Assembly (NCBI RefSeq): GCF_031880315.1
Contig: NZ_CP134771.1
Location: 1,550,001 to 1,614,000 of the forward strand
Direction of reading: 5' to 3'
Length of the DNA: 64,000 bases
DNA from: Pseudomonas baltica
GTDB taxonomy: Bacteria; Pseudomonadota; Gammaproteobacteria; Pseudomonadales; Pseudomonadaceae
Of the stretch, positions 1 to 9,851 are shown piece after piece; within the stretch, counting starts at the first letter, position 1, and the number at the start of each line of letters is the position of its first letter. Made by a program: the position numbers and the translations under genes. Below the pieces are notes generated by a model. It was not told the origin of the DNA and did not search any database. It saw only the letters and a program-made list of their open reading frames with translations.

Positions 1-160
1 TCAGCAGCCGGAACGCGGGTACCCTGAGCGTCAGCGAAGGGCCAATGCTGGGCGTCGCACAGGCTGGAGCGCAAGCAGGACCAACACGCCATCCAAAAGC
101 CCCATAGCCAAGACACCCCAGCACTGAAGCCAAATCCGAACGCAGATGACAAAACGCGGC

Positions 161-201
161 AACCAGGAACCAGGAACCAGGAACCAGGAACCAGGAACCA
201 G
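161..201. repeat. 7-bp tandem repeat
   Basis: The unit GAACCAG is repeated without error for almost six copies (first copy lacks the leading G). It lies downstream of the tRNA-Asp terminator, outside any gene I can support. Such short perfect arrays usually arise by replication slippage. Confidence 0.9.
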
Positions 202-230
202 CCTCGGCCTTGCCATTAACCAGCGCCCAC

Positions 231-257
231 AAAAAAAGCGACCCGAAGGCCGCTTTC
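231..257 (-). terminator. Rho-independent terminator of the tRNA-Asp genes
   Basis: Read on the minus strand, AAGCGGCC-TTCG-GGTCGCTT forms a hairpin with a stable UUCG tetraloop, followed directly by a run of seven T. It lies about 45 bases downstream of the proximal tRNA-Asp gene, in the right orientation to end the tRNA transcript. Confidence 0.8.
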
Positions 258-299
258 TCTGTTTCGCTTCAAGGAGTTCAAGGGCCCTGAAGCTATGTA

Positions 300-376
300 T
301 GGCGCAGCGGACGGGACTCGAACCCGCGACCCCCGGCGTGACAGGCCGGTATTCTAACCGACTGAACTACCGCTGC
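300..376 (-). tRNA. tRNA-Asp (GTC)
   Basis: A 77-nt cloverleaf on the minus strand: acceptor GCAGCGG/CCGCTGC, D-arm with GTTCAGTCGGTT, anticodon GTC in loop CTGTCAC, T-arm GGGTTCGAGTCCC, and an encoded CCA end. It is nearly identical to the gene at 472-548. Confidence 0.97.
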
Positions 377-471
377 GTATCGCTCGGACTTGCGTCCGTT
401 TGAACCTGTGTGACTCCAAGGCTTCGGTGCCTTTGAATCGCCAACCGGATAAATCCAGCTGGTACATAAAA

Positions 472-548
472 TGGCGCAGTGGACGGGACTCGAACCCGCG
501 ACCCCCGGCGTGACAGGCCGGTATTCTAACCGACTGAACTACCACTGC
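472..548 (-). tRNA. tRNA-Asp (GTC), second copy
   Basis: A 77-nt cloverleaf with anticodon GTC and encoded CCA. It matches the tRNA-Asp at 300-376 except for one acceptor-stem base pair (GCAGTGG/CCACTGC instead of GCAGCGG/CCGCTGC), a compensatory C-G to T-A change that keeps the stem paired. Confidence 0.97.
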
Positions 549-607
549 GCGTCGGTGCTTCTTCTGAAGCGGTACAACCCATATTGCGATGCTGCTTTCT
601 CACGAAG

Positions 608-683
608 TGGTGGGTGATGACGGGATCGAACCGCCGACCCTCTGCTTGTAAGGCAGATGCTCTCCCGGCTGAGCTAATCACCC
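608..683 (-). tRNA. tRNA-Val (TAC)
   Basis: A 76-nt cloverleaf on the minus strand: acceptor GGGTGAT/ATCACCC, D-arm TTAGCTCAGCCGGGAGA, anticodon TAC, T-arm with GGTTCGATCCC, encoded CCA. It is probably cotranscribed with the two tRNA-Asp genes, being first in the transcript. Confidence 0.96.
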
Positions 684-767
684 TTTGCTTCGCTGAGGCC
701 GCGAAATTTACGCACCTAGCGATGCTAAGTCAATACTCTGATTGAAGTTTTTCTAAAAAAACCTTTT

Positions 768-1544
768 TCAGGGCTGATAGATCATCTTGCGCGACATGCC
801 ACCGTCGACGACAAATTCCTGCCCAGTGACAAAACCGGCCTGACGCGACAGCAGCCATGCGACCATCCCGGCAACGTCCTCGACCGTGCCCACACGCCCC
901 GTCGGGTGCTGCGCGTGATCACTGTCGCTGAGAGGCTCGGCACGCCTTACCACGGCATCCCGGGCGTCGATCCAGCCAGGGCTCACGGCATTGACGCGAA
1001 TCTCCGGCCCCAGGCTGATGGCCAGCGCGTGGGTGAGTGCCACCAGTCCGCCCTTGCTCGCCGCGTAGGCCTCGGTATCAGGCTCCGATTGCCGCGCGCG
1101 GGTGGACGTCAGATTGACGATCGCCCCACACCGCGCCCGCAGATACGGCGCGCAGTGTTTGGCCAAGAGCATCGGGCCGCCGAGGTTGACCGCCATGATG
1201 CGGTTCCAATGGGCGATATCCAGGGATTCGAGGGTGGTGTTGTGCGGATCGGCGATGGCCGCGTTGCACACCAGCGCATCCAGGCGCCCGAACTGGCCCA
1301 GCACCTGGGCGACGCCTGCGGCCACCTGGGCCTCGTCGGCGACGTCCATGGCGATGAACAAGGCATTCTCGCCCAGCGCCTGGGCGACCTTGGGGCCGCG
1401 CACACGGTCAAGGTCGGTGAGCACCACTTGCCATTGCTCGCTGATCAGCCAGGCAGCGATGCCCAGGCCGATACCCCGTGCCGCACCCGTCACCAACGCG
1501 ACGCGGCCATTGTGACCGCGCTCGGCGGGAGCGAAATCGATCAC
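768..1544 (-). CDS. SDR family NAD(P)-dependent oxidoreductase
   Basis: A classical short-chain dehydrogenase/reductase of 258 residues, usual family length. The cofactor motif TGAARGIG lies near residues 19-26, the structural NAA motif near 94-96, and the catalytic Ser/Tyr/Lys are seen in [11 protein letters not shown] and EAYAASK. The C-terminal [12 protein letters not shown] is typical of the family. The start is GTG and overlaps the metZ stop by four bases (GTGA), so the gene is translationally coupled to metZ and probably shares its transcript. The substrate cannot be read from sequence. Position at the end of the purF-metZ operon is conserved in Pseudomonas, but a role in methionine metabolism is not shown. 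Confidence 0.92.
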   Translation of the reverse strand: MIDFAPAERGHNGRVALVTGAARGIGLGIAAWLISEQWQVVLTDLDRVRGPKVAQALGENALFIAMDVADEAQVAAGVAQVLGQFGRLDALVCNAAIADPHNTTLESLDIAHWNRIMAVNLGGPMLLAKHCAPYLRARCGAIVNLTSTRARQSEPDTEAYAASKGGLVALTHALAISLGPEIRVNAVSPGWIDARDAVVRRAEPLSDSDHAQHPTGRVGTVEDVAGMVAWLLSRQAGFVTGQEFVVDGGMSRKMIYQP

Positions 1545-2752
1545 AGCGCAGCCAGGCCGCGGGCCAGATCGGCTTGCAGGTCGGCGACGTCCTCCAGCCC
1601 CACGGCGACCCGGATCAGGCTGTCACGGATGCCGGCGGCTTCACGTTCCTGCGGCGACAAGCGGCCGTGGGAAGTGGTGGCAGGGTGAGTGATGGTGGTC
1701 TTGCTGTCACCCAGGTTGGCGGTGATCGAGATCAACCGCGTGGCGTCGATGAAGCGCCACGCGCCCGCCTTGCCACCCTTGACCTCGAAACTCACCACGC
1801 CGCCAAAACCTTTGGTCTGGCGCTTGGCCAGTTCGTGCTGCGGATGGCTCGGCAAGCCCGAATAGTGGACCTTCTCGATACCGTCCTGCTGTTCCAGCCA
1901 CTCGGCCAGCGTCTGCGCGTTGGCGCAATGCTGACGCATGCGCAGGCTCAGGGTCTCGAGGCCCTTGAGGAAGATCCAGGCGTTGAACGGGCTTAGCGAA
2001 GCGCCCGCGGTACGGACCACGCCGACCATTTCTTTCATGTGCTCGGCACGACCGGCGACCACACCGCCCATGCAACGGCCCTGGCCATCGATGAACTTGG
2101 TGGCCGAGTGCACGACGATATCGGCGCCCAGCTTCAGCGGCTGCTGCAAGGCCGGCGTGCTGAAGCAGTTGTCGACGACCAGCAGCGTGCCTTTGGCGTG
2201 GGCAATATCGGCCAGAGCGGCGATGTCCACCAGTTCGGCCAAGGGGTTTGAAGGCGACTCGACGAAGAGGAACTTGGTGTTGGGCTTGATAGCCTTTTCC
2301 CAGCCTTCGAGATTGACCAGCGGCACGTAGTCGATCTCGATGCCGAAGCGCTTGAAGTATTTGTCGAACAGGCTGATGGTCGAGCCGAACACGCTTTGCG
2401 AGATCAGCACGTGATCGCCAGCGCTGCACAGGCCCATGGCGATGGCGGTGATAGCCGCCATGCCGGTGGAGAAGCCCACTGCCTGCTCGGCGCCTTCCAG
2501 AGCCGCCATGCGCTCTTCGAACGAGCGCACGGTGGGGTTGGTGTAGCGCGAATAGACGTTGCCCGGCACTTCACCGGCAAAACGCGCGGCGGCGTCGGCA
2601 GCCGTGCGGAAAACGTAGCTGGAGGTGAAGAACAGCGGATCGCTATGCTCCCCTTCCGGCGTGCGGTGCTGGCCGGCGCGCACTGCGAGGGTGTCGAACG
2701 AGACGCCCTCCAGATCACTGTCCAGCCGACCTGCGTCCCATTCCTGTGTCAT
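1541..2752 (-). CDS. metZ: O-succinylhomoserine sulfhydrylase
   Basis: A PLP-dependent enzyme of the Cys/Met metabolism family, 403 residues. MetZ joins sulfide to O-succinylhomoserine to give homocysteine, the direct sulfhydrylation route of pseudomonads. N-terminal [17 protein letters not shown] and the YSRYTNPT stretch fit the family. The PLP-binding lysine is in [11 protein letters not shown], and the substrate-binding SLGDSKT-like region appears as [12 protein letters not shown]. It lies 11 bases downstream of purF, an arrangement known from other Pseudomonas, and is followed by the overlapping SDR gene. Start is ATG. Confidence 0.96.
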   Translation of the reverse strand: MTQEWDAGRLDSDLEGVSFDTLAVRAGQHRTPEGEHSDPLFFTSSYVFRTAADAAARFAGEVPGNVYSRYTNPTVRSFEERMAALEGAEQAVGFSTGMAAITAIAMGLCSAGDHVLISQSVFGSTISLFDKYFKRFGIEIDYVPLVNLEGWEKAIKPNTKFLFVESPSNPLAELVDIAALADIAHAKGTLLVVDNCFSTPALQQPLKLGADIVVHSATKFIDGQGRCMGGVVAGRAEHMKEMVGVVRTAGASLSPFNAWIFLKGLETLSLRMRQHCANAQTLAEWLEQQDGIEKVHYSGLPSHPQHELAKRQTKGFGGVVSFEVKGGKAGAWRFIDATRLISITANLGDSKTTITHPATTSHGRLSPQEREAAGIRDSLIRVAVGLEDVADLQADLARGLAAL

Positions 2753-2763
2753 GCAACGACTCC

Positions 2764-4269
<1,506 letters not shown>

Positions 4270-4310
4270 GCGACCCAACCCCTACGTAGTGAATCTGAAC
4301 TGAACAACCC

Positions 4311-4871
4311 TTACTGCCCTTTGGTGACGGACGGCAAGAGGTGATCCTTGAACGGAAGATCAACTGGTGAGCTGATTCCGCTGGCGAGCCACTGGCTGGT
4401 CATCCCCAGAATGAGGTTTTTCGACCAGTCGGCGACCAATAAAAACTTGGGCAGCAACTGCGATTGTTGCCACCATGGATCCTGTTGTACCGGGCCCAGG
4501 CTCAACAGCCCGGCCGCGACCACGACCAGCAGGCCCCCGCGCGCCGCGCCGAAGACCATGCCCAGAAAACGGTCGGTCCCGGACAGGCCGGTGACACGAA
4601 CCAGTTCGCTGATCAGATAGTTGACCATCGCCCCGACAATCAACGTGGCGACGAAAAGAATGGCGCACCCGGCAATCACACGGGCTGAAGGCGTCTGGAT
4701 ATAGGGCTCGAAATACTGAGCCAGACCGCCACCGAACATCCACGCCACCGCACCGGCGATGATCCACGTGACCAGCGACAGGGCCTCTTTGACGAAGCCT
4801 CGGCTCAGACTGATCAACGCGGAGATGGCGATTATCGCAATAATCGCCCAATCGACGTAGGTAAATGGCAC
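4311..4871 (-). CDS. cvpA: CvpA family inner-membrane protein
   Basis: A 186-residue membrane protein with about four hydrophobic segments (residues about 8-24, 29-47, 62-85 and 100-125). The start MPFTYVDWAII is typical of CvpA, which in E. coli is needed for colicin V production and is linked to envelope homeostasis. The conserved order dedD-cvpA-purF supports the call. Start codon is GTG. The biochemical activity of the family is unknown. Confidence 0.93.
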   Translation of the reverse strand: MPFTYVDWAIIAIIAISALISLSRGFVKEALSLVTWIIAGAVAWMFGGGLAQYFEPYIQTPSARVIAGCAILFVATLIVGAMVNYLISELVRVTGLSGTDRFLGMVFGAARGGLLVVVAAGLLSLGPVQQDPWWQQSQLLPKFLLVADWSKNLILGMTSQWLASGISSPVDLPFKDHLLPSVTKGQ

Positions 4872-5035
4872 GGTGCAGTCCGCAGACGGTTAAGGCGGCG
4901 CATTTTAGCAGAGCGGCGGCGTTGCGGTAAGCGGGGAATGTTAAGAGCGGCGATTTAGCGCGTCTATCGATATCAAGGGGCGCGGCTGCCGGCCCCTTAG
5001 CGGGCAGACCCCGCAGCCACATTGGAATGCTTACC

Positions 5036-5064
5036 CCTGTGAGAGCAGGCTCTGCCCGCGAAGC
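5036..5064. repeat. REP-like element
   Basis: A single degenerate copy of the Pseudomonas REP unit (CCTGTGAGAGCAGGCTCTGCCCGCGAAGC) directly after the dedD stop. REP units of this kind recur at several places in the window. Confidence 0.6.
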
Positions 5065-5066
5065 TT

Positions 5067-5789
5067 TTAGCCGCGCTCGGGCTCGAAGCGCACCACGAAG
5101 CCCTTCAGGCTCTGCTGGCGATTGAGCGTATCGCGCAGGCGCTCGGCCTCGGCGCGGTCGACCAATGGGCCGACGTACACACGGTTCTTGCCATCGGCCG
5201 AACGCACATAGGCGTTATAGCCCTGGGTGCGCAGGGTCTTCTGCAGATTGTCAGCGCCGTCGCGCGAGGACAGGCTCGCCAACTGCACCGACCAGCTAAT
5301 GGGCAGGCCATTGGGGTCGATCTTGGTCGGCGCCTGAGAGGGGGCTGCCGCTGGCTTGGCGGCCGTGGCCACTGCCGGTGCCGGTGCCGGCGTGGCCGCA
5401 GGCTTGCTCGGCGCAGCACCGCCGATAGGCATGCTTGGCTTGCTGGCCGTGGCGGGCGCTACGACGGTCGGCTTCGGCACATTGGCTGGCGCATTGACGG
5501 GGGCATTCTGGTTGGCAGCAGGCGGCAGCGGTGCGCTGGTCTGCTCCTCGGCGATGTCGGCGTCTTCCGGGATCGGTTCCTGGGCGACGGGTTGCTGCTG
5601 CGGCACCTGCACCGGTTGCACCTGCACCTGTGGCTGCACCGGGGCCTTGGGCGCGGCCGGCGCATCGACACGCACTTCGCGCATTTCGTCCTGACGCGAA
5701 AACAGCATCGGCAGGAAGATCACCGCCAGGGCGATCAACACCAGCGCGCCCACCATCCGTTGCTTGAACGTGTTATCCAGCAGAGCCAT
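5067..5789 (-). CDS. dedD: SPOR-domain cell-division protein (DedD-like)
   Basis: A bitopic membrane protein of 240 residues. One membrane segment (about residues 12-30, VGALVLIALAVIFLPMLF) is followed by a long Pro/Ala/Gln-rich periplasmic linker (about 45-155). A C-terminal SPOR domain (about 160-235, SWSVQLASLSSRDGADNLQKTL to the end) would bind denuded glycan at the septum. The folC-dedD-cvpA-purF order matches E. coli dedD. I chose ATG 5789 because a GGAGG lies nine bases upstream; a GTG two codons earlier (5795) has too short a spacing. The gene overlaps the end of folC by 17 bases. Confidence 0.9.
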   Translation of the reverse strand: MALLDNTFKQRMVGALVLIALAVIFLPMLFSRQDEMREVRVDAPAAPKAPVQPQVQVQPVQVPQQQPVAQEPIPEDADIAEEQTSAPLPPAANQNAPVNAPANVPKPTVVAPATASKPSMPIGGAAPSKPAATPAPAPAVATAAKPAAAPSQAPTKIDPNGLPISWSVQLASLSSRDGADNLQKTLRTQGYNAYVRSADGKNRVYVGPLVDRAEAERLRDTLNRQQSLKGFVVRFEPERG

Positions 5790-7080
5790 GCTCACCTACC
5801 TCCAGGGCGTTGCGCTCAAGCCATTGCAAGGCCTCGCCAACACAGAAAAATGATCCGAACAGGAGGATTTCGTCCTCGCCAGTCGCACGCTCGCACTGAG
5901 CCTGCAACGCGTGAGCGACACTGCCATAGGACGCTGCCGACGCGCCAAGGTTCTGCAATGCTTCCTGCAATTGCGCAGCGGGGCGGCTGCGCGGCGTCGG
6001 CAAGGGCGTGACCGCCCAGTTCTGCACCACGCCGACCAAAGGCGCGAGCACGCCGTCGAGATCCTTGTCGGTCAGCAAGCCGAACACGGCCAGGCGCTGG
6101 CCAGCAGGCGCGCGCCCTGCCAGGCGACGGCCCAGATACTCGGCGGCATGGGGATTGTGACCGACATCGAGCAGCACGTTGATGCGCTTGCCCTGCCACT
6201 GATAAGCACGGCGATCCAGGCGCCCGGTCACTCGGGTACGCAGCAATGCGGCGGTCAGCTGCGTGGCGTCCCAGGAAAGGCCTGTGAGGCAATAGGCCTG
6301 CAACGCCAATGCGGCGTTTTCCATGGGCAGGTCAAGCAGCGGCAGGTCGAGCAGTTCGACCCGCGCGCCCTCCCCGTCCAGCCCCGACCAGGCCCAGCTA
6401 TCGCTACCGATGCGCACATCGTATTGACGACCGCGGATAAACGCCGGGCAGCTCAGTTGCGCGATCTTGTCGAGCAAGGGTTGCGGCGGATCGATATCAC
6501 CGCAGAGCGCTGGGCGGCCTTGGCGCAGGATACCGGCCTTCTCGAACGCCACCGATTCACGGCTGTCGCCCAGCCAGTCACTGTGGTCGATGCCGATACT
6601 GGTGATCAGCGACAGATCGGCGTCGATCAGATTGACCGCATCCAGCCGCCCGCCCAAGCCCACTTCCAGCACCACGGCGTCCAGCGCCGCACGGGCGAAC
6701 AGCCAGAACGCCGCCAGGGTGCCCATTTCGAAGTAGGTCAGGGAGATGTCGCCACGGACTGCTTCGATGGCAGCAAAGGCTTCGCACAGTGCCTGGTCGG
6801 TCGCTTCGGTGCCGTCGATCTGCACCCGCTCGTTGTAGCGAATCAAGTGCGGCGAGCTATAGACCCCGACCCGCAGCCCCTGGGCCCGCAGCAGCGAAGC
6901 CAGAAACGCACAGGTCGAGCCCTTGCCGTTGGTGCCCGTGACGGTGATCACCCGCGGCGCCAAGGCGCCGAGCTGCAATCGATCAAGCACGTGCTGCGAA
7001 CGCTCCAGGCCCATGTCGATGGCCGAAGGGTGCAGCTGCTCGAGATAGGCGAGCCATTCGCCCAGGCCACGCTGGATCAT
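5773..7080 (-). CDS. folC: Bifunctional dihydrofolate/folylpolyglutamate synthase
   Basis: Adds glutamate to dihydropteroate and to tetrahydrofolate, in the cytoplasm. The ATP-binding loop [15 protein letters not shown] is near residue 47, and [17 protein letters not shown] (about 74-90) is the family signature of the FolC omega region. [16 protein letters not shown] near residue 300 marks the C-terminal Mur-ligase domain. Length (435) is usual. The start overlaps the accD stop by four bases (ATGA), so folC is coupled to accD; its end overlaps dedD. Confidence 0.97.
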   Translation of the reverse strand: MIQRGLGEWLAYLEQLHPSAIDMGLERSQHVLDRLQLGALAPRVITVTGTNGKGSTCAFLASLLRAQGLRVGVYSSPHLIRYNERVQIDGTEATDQALCEAFAAIEAVRGDISLTYFEMGTLAAFWLFARAALDAVVLEVGLGGRLDAVNLIDADLSLITSIGIDHSDWLGDSRESVAFEKAGILRQGRPALCGDIDPPQPLLDKIAQLSCPAFIRGRQYDVRIGSDSWAWSGLDGEGARVELLDLPLLDLPMENAALALQAYCLTGLSWDATQLTAALLRTRVTGRLDRRAYQWQGKRINVLLDVGHNPHAAEYLGRRLAGRAPAGQRLAVFGLLTDKDLDGVLAPLVGVVQNWAVTPLPTPRSRPAAQLQEALQNLGASAASYGSVAHALQAQCERATGEDEILLFGSFFCVGEALQWLERNALEVGEHGSAG

Positions 7081-7997
7081 ACGTTGGCAGGCACCGGCGG
7101 TACGACGATCGGTTCGATAGGCGCGGCGACATAGACCGGAGTCGGCAGGCCCATCATCTGTGCCAGCAGGCTGCCCAGGCGTGGGCGCAGTTCCTGACGG
7201 TGAACGATCATGTCGATGGCGCCGTGCTCCAGCAGGAATTCGCTGCGCTGGAAGCCTTCGGGCAGTTTTTCCCGCACGGTCTGTTCGATCACGCGCGGGC
7301 CGGCGAAGCCGATCAGGGCTTTCGGCTCACCGACGATCACATCGCCGAGCATCGCCAGGCTGGCGGAAACGCCGCCGTAGACCGGGTCGGTCAATACCGA
7401 GATGAACGGAATGCCTTCTTCGCGCAGGCGCGCCAGCACGGCGGAGGTCTTGGCCATCTGCATCAGCGAGATCAGCGCTTCCTGCATGCGTGCACCGCCG
7501 GAGGCGGCGAAGCAGATCATCGGGCAGCGATTTTCCAACGCATAGTTGGCAGCACGTACGAAACGCTCGCCAACGATGGCGCCCATGGAACCGCCCATGA
7601 ACGAGAATTCAAAGGCGCTGCACACCACTGGCATGCCCAGCAGCGTACCGCTCATGGAGATGAGGGCGTCTTTTTCGCCGGTCTGCTTTTGCGCGGCGAT
7701 CAGGCGGTCCTTGTACTTCTTGCCGTCGCGAAACTTCAAGCGGTCGACCGGCTCCAGATCGGCACCCAGCTCGTTACGGCCGTCGGCGTCGAGGAAGATA
7801 TCCAAGCGTGCACGCGCGCCGATGCGCATGTGGTGGTTGCACTTGGGGCAAACGTCCAGGGTCTTTTCCAGCTCCGGACGATACAGCACCGCTTCGCAGG
7901 ACGGGCATTTGTGCCACAGGCCTTCAGGAACCGAGCTCTTTTTCACCTCGGACCGCATGATCGAAGGGATCAGTTTGTCTACCAACCAGTTGCTCAT
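7077..7997 (-). CDS. accD: Acetyl-CoA carboxylase carboxyltransferase subunit beta
   Basis: Beta subunit of the carboxyltransferase that moves CO2 from biotin to acetyl-CoA, giving malonyl-CoA. The N-terminal zinc ribbon is seen as CPSC and CPKC near residues 31-55. The crotonase-fold core contains [15 protein letters not shown] sequence ([16 protein letters not shown]) and the [11 protein letters not shown] stretch. Length (306) is usual. accD and folC overlap by four bases. A hairpin lies in the short leader (8020-8049). Confidence 0.97.
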   Translation of the reverse strand: MSNWLVDKLIPSIMRSEVKKSSVPEGLWHKCPSCEAVLYRPELEKTLDVCPKCNHHMRIGARARLDIFLDADGRNELGADLEPVDRLKFRDGKKYKDRLIAAQKQTGEKDALISMSGTLLGMPVVCSAFEFSFMGGSMGAIVGERFVRAANYALENRCPMICFAASGGARMQEALISLMQMAKTSAVLARLREEGIPFISVLTDPVYGGVSASLAMLGDVIVGEPKALIGFAGPRVIEQTVREKLPEGFQRSEFLLEHGAIDMIVHRQELRPRLGSLLAQMMGLPTPVYVAAPIEPIVVPPVPANV

Positions 7998-8019
7998 GCT
8001 TGCTTTTCTCCAGTACCGG

Positions 8020-8049
8020 GGGACCGAACGTCTGGCGTTTCGAGGTCCC
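8020..8049 (-). promoter_or_regulatory. Hairpin in the accD leader
   Basis: On the minus strand GGGACC and GGTCCC pair around an inner GAAACG/CGTTC stem. It is followed by a CTGGAGAA ribosome-binding region and the accD start 22 bases on. There is no T-run, so it is not a simple terminator. Role unknown; a 5' UTR structure for accD is possible. Confidence 0.35.
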
Positions 8050-8128
8050 GCGTATGCCCTTGAGCGTATTCATGTGTGTTGCGAATTCAGTGCAGCGTAA
8101 ATTCCGCCGCGAAACAGGTGGACGGCGG

Positions 8129-8785
8129 CTACTGGCCAGCCGTCACACTCTTTTCCCTGTGGGAGCGGGCGCCCTTTACTGCAGCCATGAAGGCCTCGAT
8201 CTTGTCGTGATCCTTGATGCCCTTCGCAGCCTCCACCCCGCCGCTGACATCCACCGCATAAGGTTTGACCCGAGCGATCGCCTCACCGACGTTAGCCGCC
8301 GAGAGTCCCCCCGCCAGGATGATCGGCTTGCTCAGGTGCTCGGGTACCAGCGACCAGTCGAACGCCTCACCCGTGCCGCCGGGCACGCCGGCCACGAAGG
8401 TGTCGAGCAAAATGCCCTGCGCGCCATGGTACAGCTTGCAGGCGGCCTCCAGATCGTCCCCCGGGCGCACCCGCAGCGCCTTGATCCAGGGGCGATGATA
8501 GCCCTCGCAATCGGCCGGGGTTTCATCGCCATGGAACTGCAGCAGATCGAGCGGCACCACCTCGAGGATTTCGTTGAGCTCGCAGCGGCTGGCGTTGACG
8601 AACAGGCCCACCGTGGTCACGAAGGGCGGCAGCGCAGCGACGATCTCGCGCGCCTGCACCGCCGTGACCGCCCGCGGGCTCTTGGCGTAGAACACCAGGC
8701 CAATGGCGTCGGCGCCAGCCTCGGCAGCGGCCAGTGCGTCCTCTATGCGGGTAATACCGCAGATTTTGCTGCGAACGGCGGACAT
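8129..8785 (-). CDS. trpF: Phosphoribosylanthranilate isomerase
   Basis: Third step from anthranilate in tryptophan synthesis, a TIM barrel of 218 residues. The first strand carries the catalytic cysteine in KICGITR (about residue 8). [15 protein letters not shown] and FHGDE follow, then the phosphate-binding [11 protein letters not shown] near 165-175 and VDVSGGVE near 188. I start at the ATG at 8785, just before SAVRSKICG; an in-frame start 15 codons upstream would add a non-conserved tail. The last ten or so residues are partly encoded by a REP-like fragment (8156-8175). Confidence 0.96.
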   Translation of the reverse strand: MSAVRSKICGITRIEDALAAAEAGADAIGLVFYAKSPRAVTAVQAREIVAALPPFVTTVGLFVNASRCELNEILEVVPLDLLQFHGDETPADCEGYHRPWIKALRVRPGDDLEAACKLYHGAQGILLDTFVAGVPGGTGEAFDWSLVPEHLSKPIILAGGLSAANVGEAIARVKPYAVDVSGGVEAAKGIKDHDKIEAFMAAVKGARSHREKSVTAGQ

Positions 8786-8845
8786 ATCCAAACAACCTCG
8801 TCGCACGGGTAAAGTCCCGGATGGTAGCAAATGCCGAGGGCAGCG

Positions 8846-9700
8846 TCAGCCCGGGAGTGTTTCGAAGCCCGTCAGGAAGTGCGGGCCGATGTAGCGCTCC
8901 GGCAGCGGGAAGCAGTCGTGGTACTCCACTTGCACCAGATACAGGCCAAACGGATGCGCCGTGACCCCACCGGTACGGCGGATGCGGCTTTCCAGCACTT
9001 CTCGCGCCCAGTCGACCGGGCGCTCGCCGGCACCGATGGTCATCAGCACCCCGGCGATGTTGCGCACCATGTGATGCAGGAAGGCGTTGGCGCGAATATC
9101 GATGACGATCATCTTGCCGTGCTGGGTGACCCGCAGGTGGTGGACTTTCTTGATCGGCGACTTGGCCTGGCACTGACCGGCACGAAAAGCGCTGAAGTCA
9201 TGGCTGCCGACCAGGGCCTCGGCGGCTTCGGCCATGCGCGTCACGTCGAGGGGGCGGTGGTTCCAGGTGATCTCTTCATTCAGATGCGCCGGGCGGATCT
9301 GGTCGTTGTAGATCACATAGCGATATCGCCGGGCGATGGCCTTGAAGCGCGCATGGAAATCCGCCGGCATGACCCGCGCCCAGCTGACGCTGACGTCGTG
9401 GGGCAAATTGATGTTGGCGCCCATCACCCAGGCCTTGAGGCTGCGCTCGGCCTGGGTGTCGAAATGCACCACTTGGCCACAGGCATGCACCCCGGCGTCG
9501 GTACGCCCGGCGCACATCAAGGAGACCGGCGAGTCGGCGACCTTGGACAGCGCCTTCTCGAGGGTTTCCTGCACGGTTTTCACGCCTGAGGCCTGGCGCT
9601 GCCAGCCGCTGTAGCGCGAGCCTTTGTATTCCACGCCAAGCGCGATTCTGAAAAAGCCGTCAGCCGCCCGTTCGGCGGCTGAGTTGTCGATGAATTCCAC
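8846..9700 (-). CDS. truA: tRNA pseudouridine(38-40) synthase
   Basis: Modifies U38-U40 of tRNA anticodon stems. The catalytic aspartate is in CAGRTDAGVHACGQVVHF. The N-terminal RIALGVEYKGSRYSGWQRQ and C-terminal HHMVRNIAGVLMTIGAGE are family hallmarks. Length is 284. The start codon is GTG, with no strong Shine-Dalgarno, so the first dozen residues are uncertain. It lies between fimV and trpF, its usual Pseudomonas place. Confidence 0.95.
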   Translation of the reverse strand: MEFIDNSAAERAADGFFRIALGVEYKGSRYSGWQRQASGVKTVQETLEKALSKVADSPVSLMCAGRTDAGVHACGQVVHFDTQAERSLKAWVMGANINLPHDVSVSWARVMPADFHARFKAIARRYRYVIYNDQIRPAHLNEEITWNHRPLDVTRMAEAAEALVGSHDFSAFRAGQCQAKSPIKKVHHLRVTQHGKMIVIDIRANAFLHHMVRNIAGVLMTIGAGERPVDWAREVLESRIRRTGGVTAHPFGLYLVQVEYHDCFPLPERYIGPHFLTGFETLPG

Positions 9701-9767
9701 GGGGGTTACAGCCTGTCGATTGCTTGATGGCGGGGATTATACGGCTTATCCATGATCACGACAGAAC

Positions 9768-9834
9768 CCTGTGTAAAGCGCTCTGCTCGCGAAGCCGTTA
9801 AACGCTTCGCGAGCTCTGAGTGCGCTTGCACAGG
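9768..9834. repeat. REP pair (BIME-like) between fimV and truA
   Basis: Two inverted, diverged REP units beginning CCTGTG and ending CACAGG. The core is a perfect 11-bp inverted repeat (9785-9795 GCTCGCGAAGC and 9804-9814) with an 8-base loop. No T-run follows, so it is not a standard terminator, though it lies where the fimV transcript ends. Confidence 0.7.
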
Positions 9835-9851
9835 GACTGTGTACAGGCAGG

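Larger units (their letters stand above)
1..299. other. Gene-free left edge
   Basis: No convincing gene is visible in these 299 bases. They hold a 7-bp tandem repeat (161-201) and the terminator of the minus-strand tRNA-Asp genes (231-257), both listed separately. A gene may lie to the left of the window. Confidence 0.5.

Noticed and set aside
161-201. CRISPR array
   Set aside because: The repeats are seven bases and contiguous, without spacers, and no cas gene is present.
9785-9814. Hairpin after fimV as a classical terminator
   Set aside because: The stem is strong, but no T-run follows on either strand, and the sequence belongs to the REP type; listed as a repeat instead.
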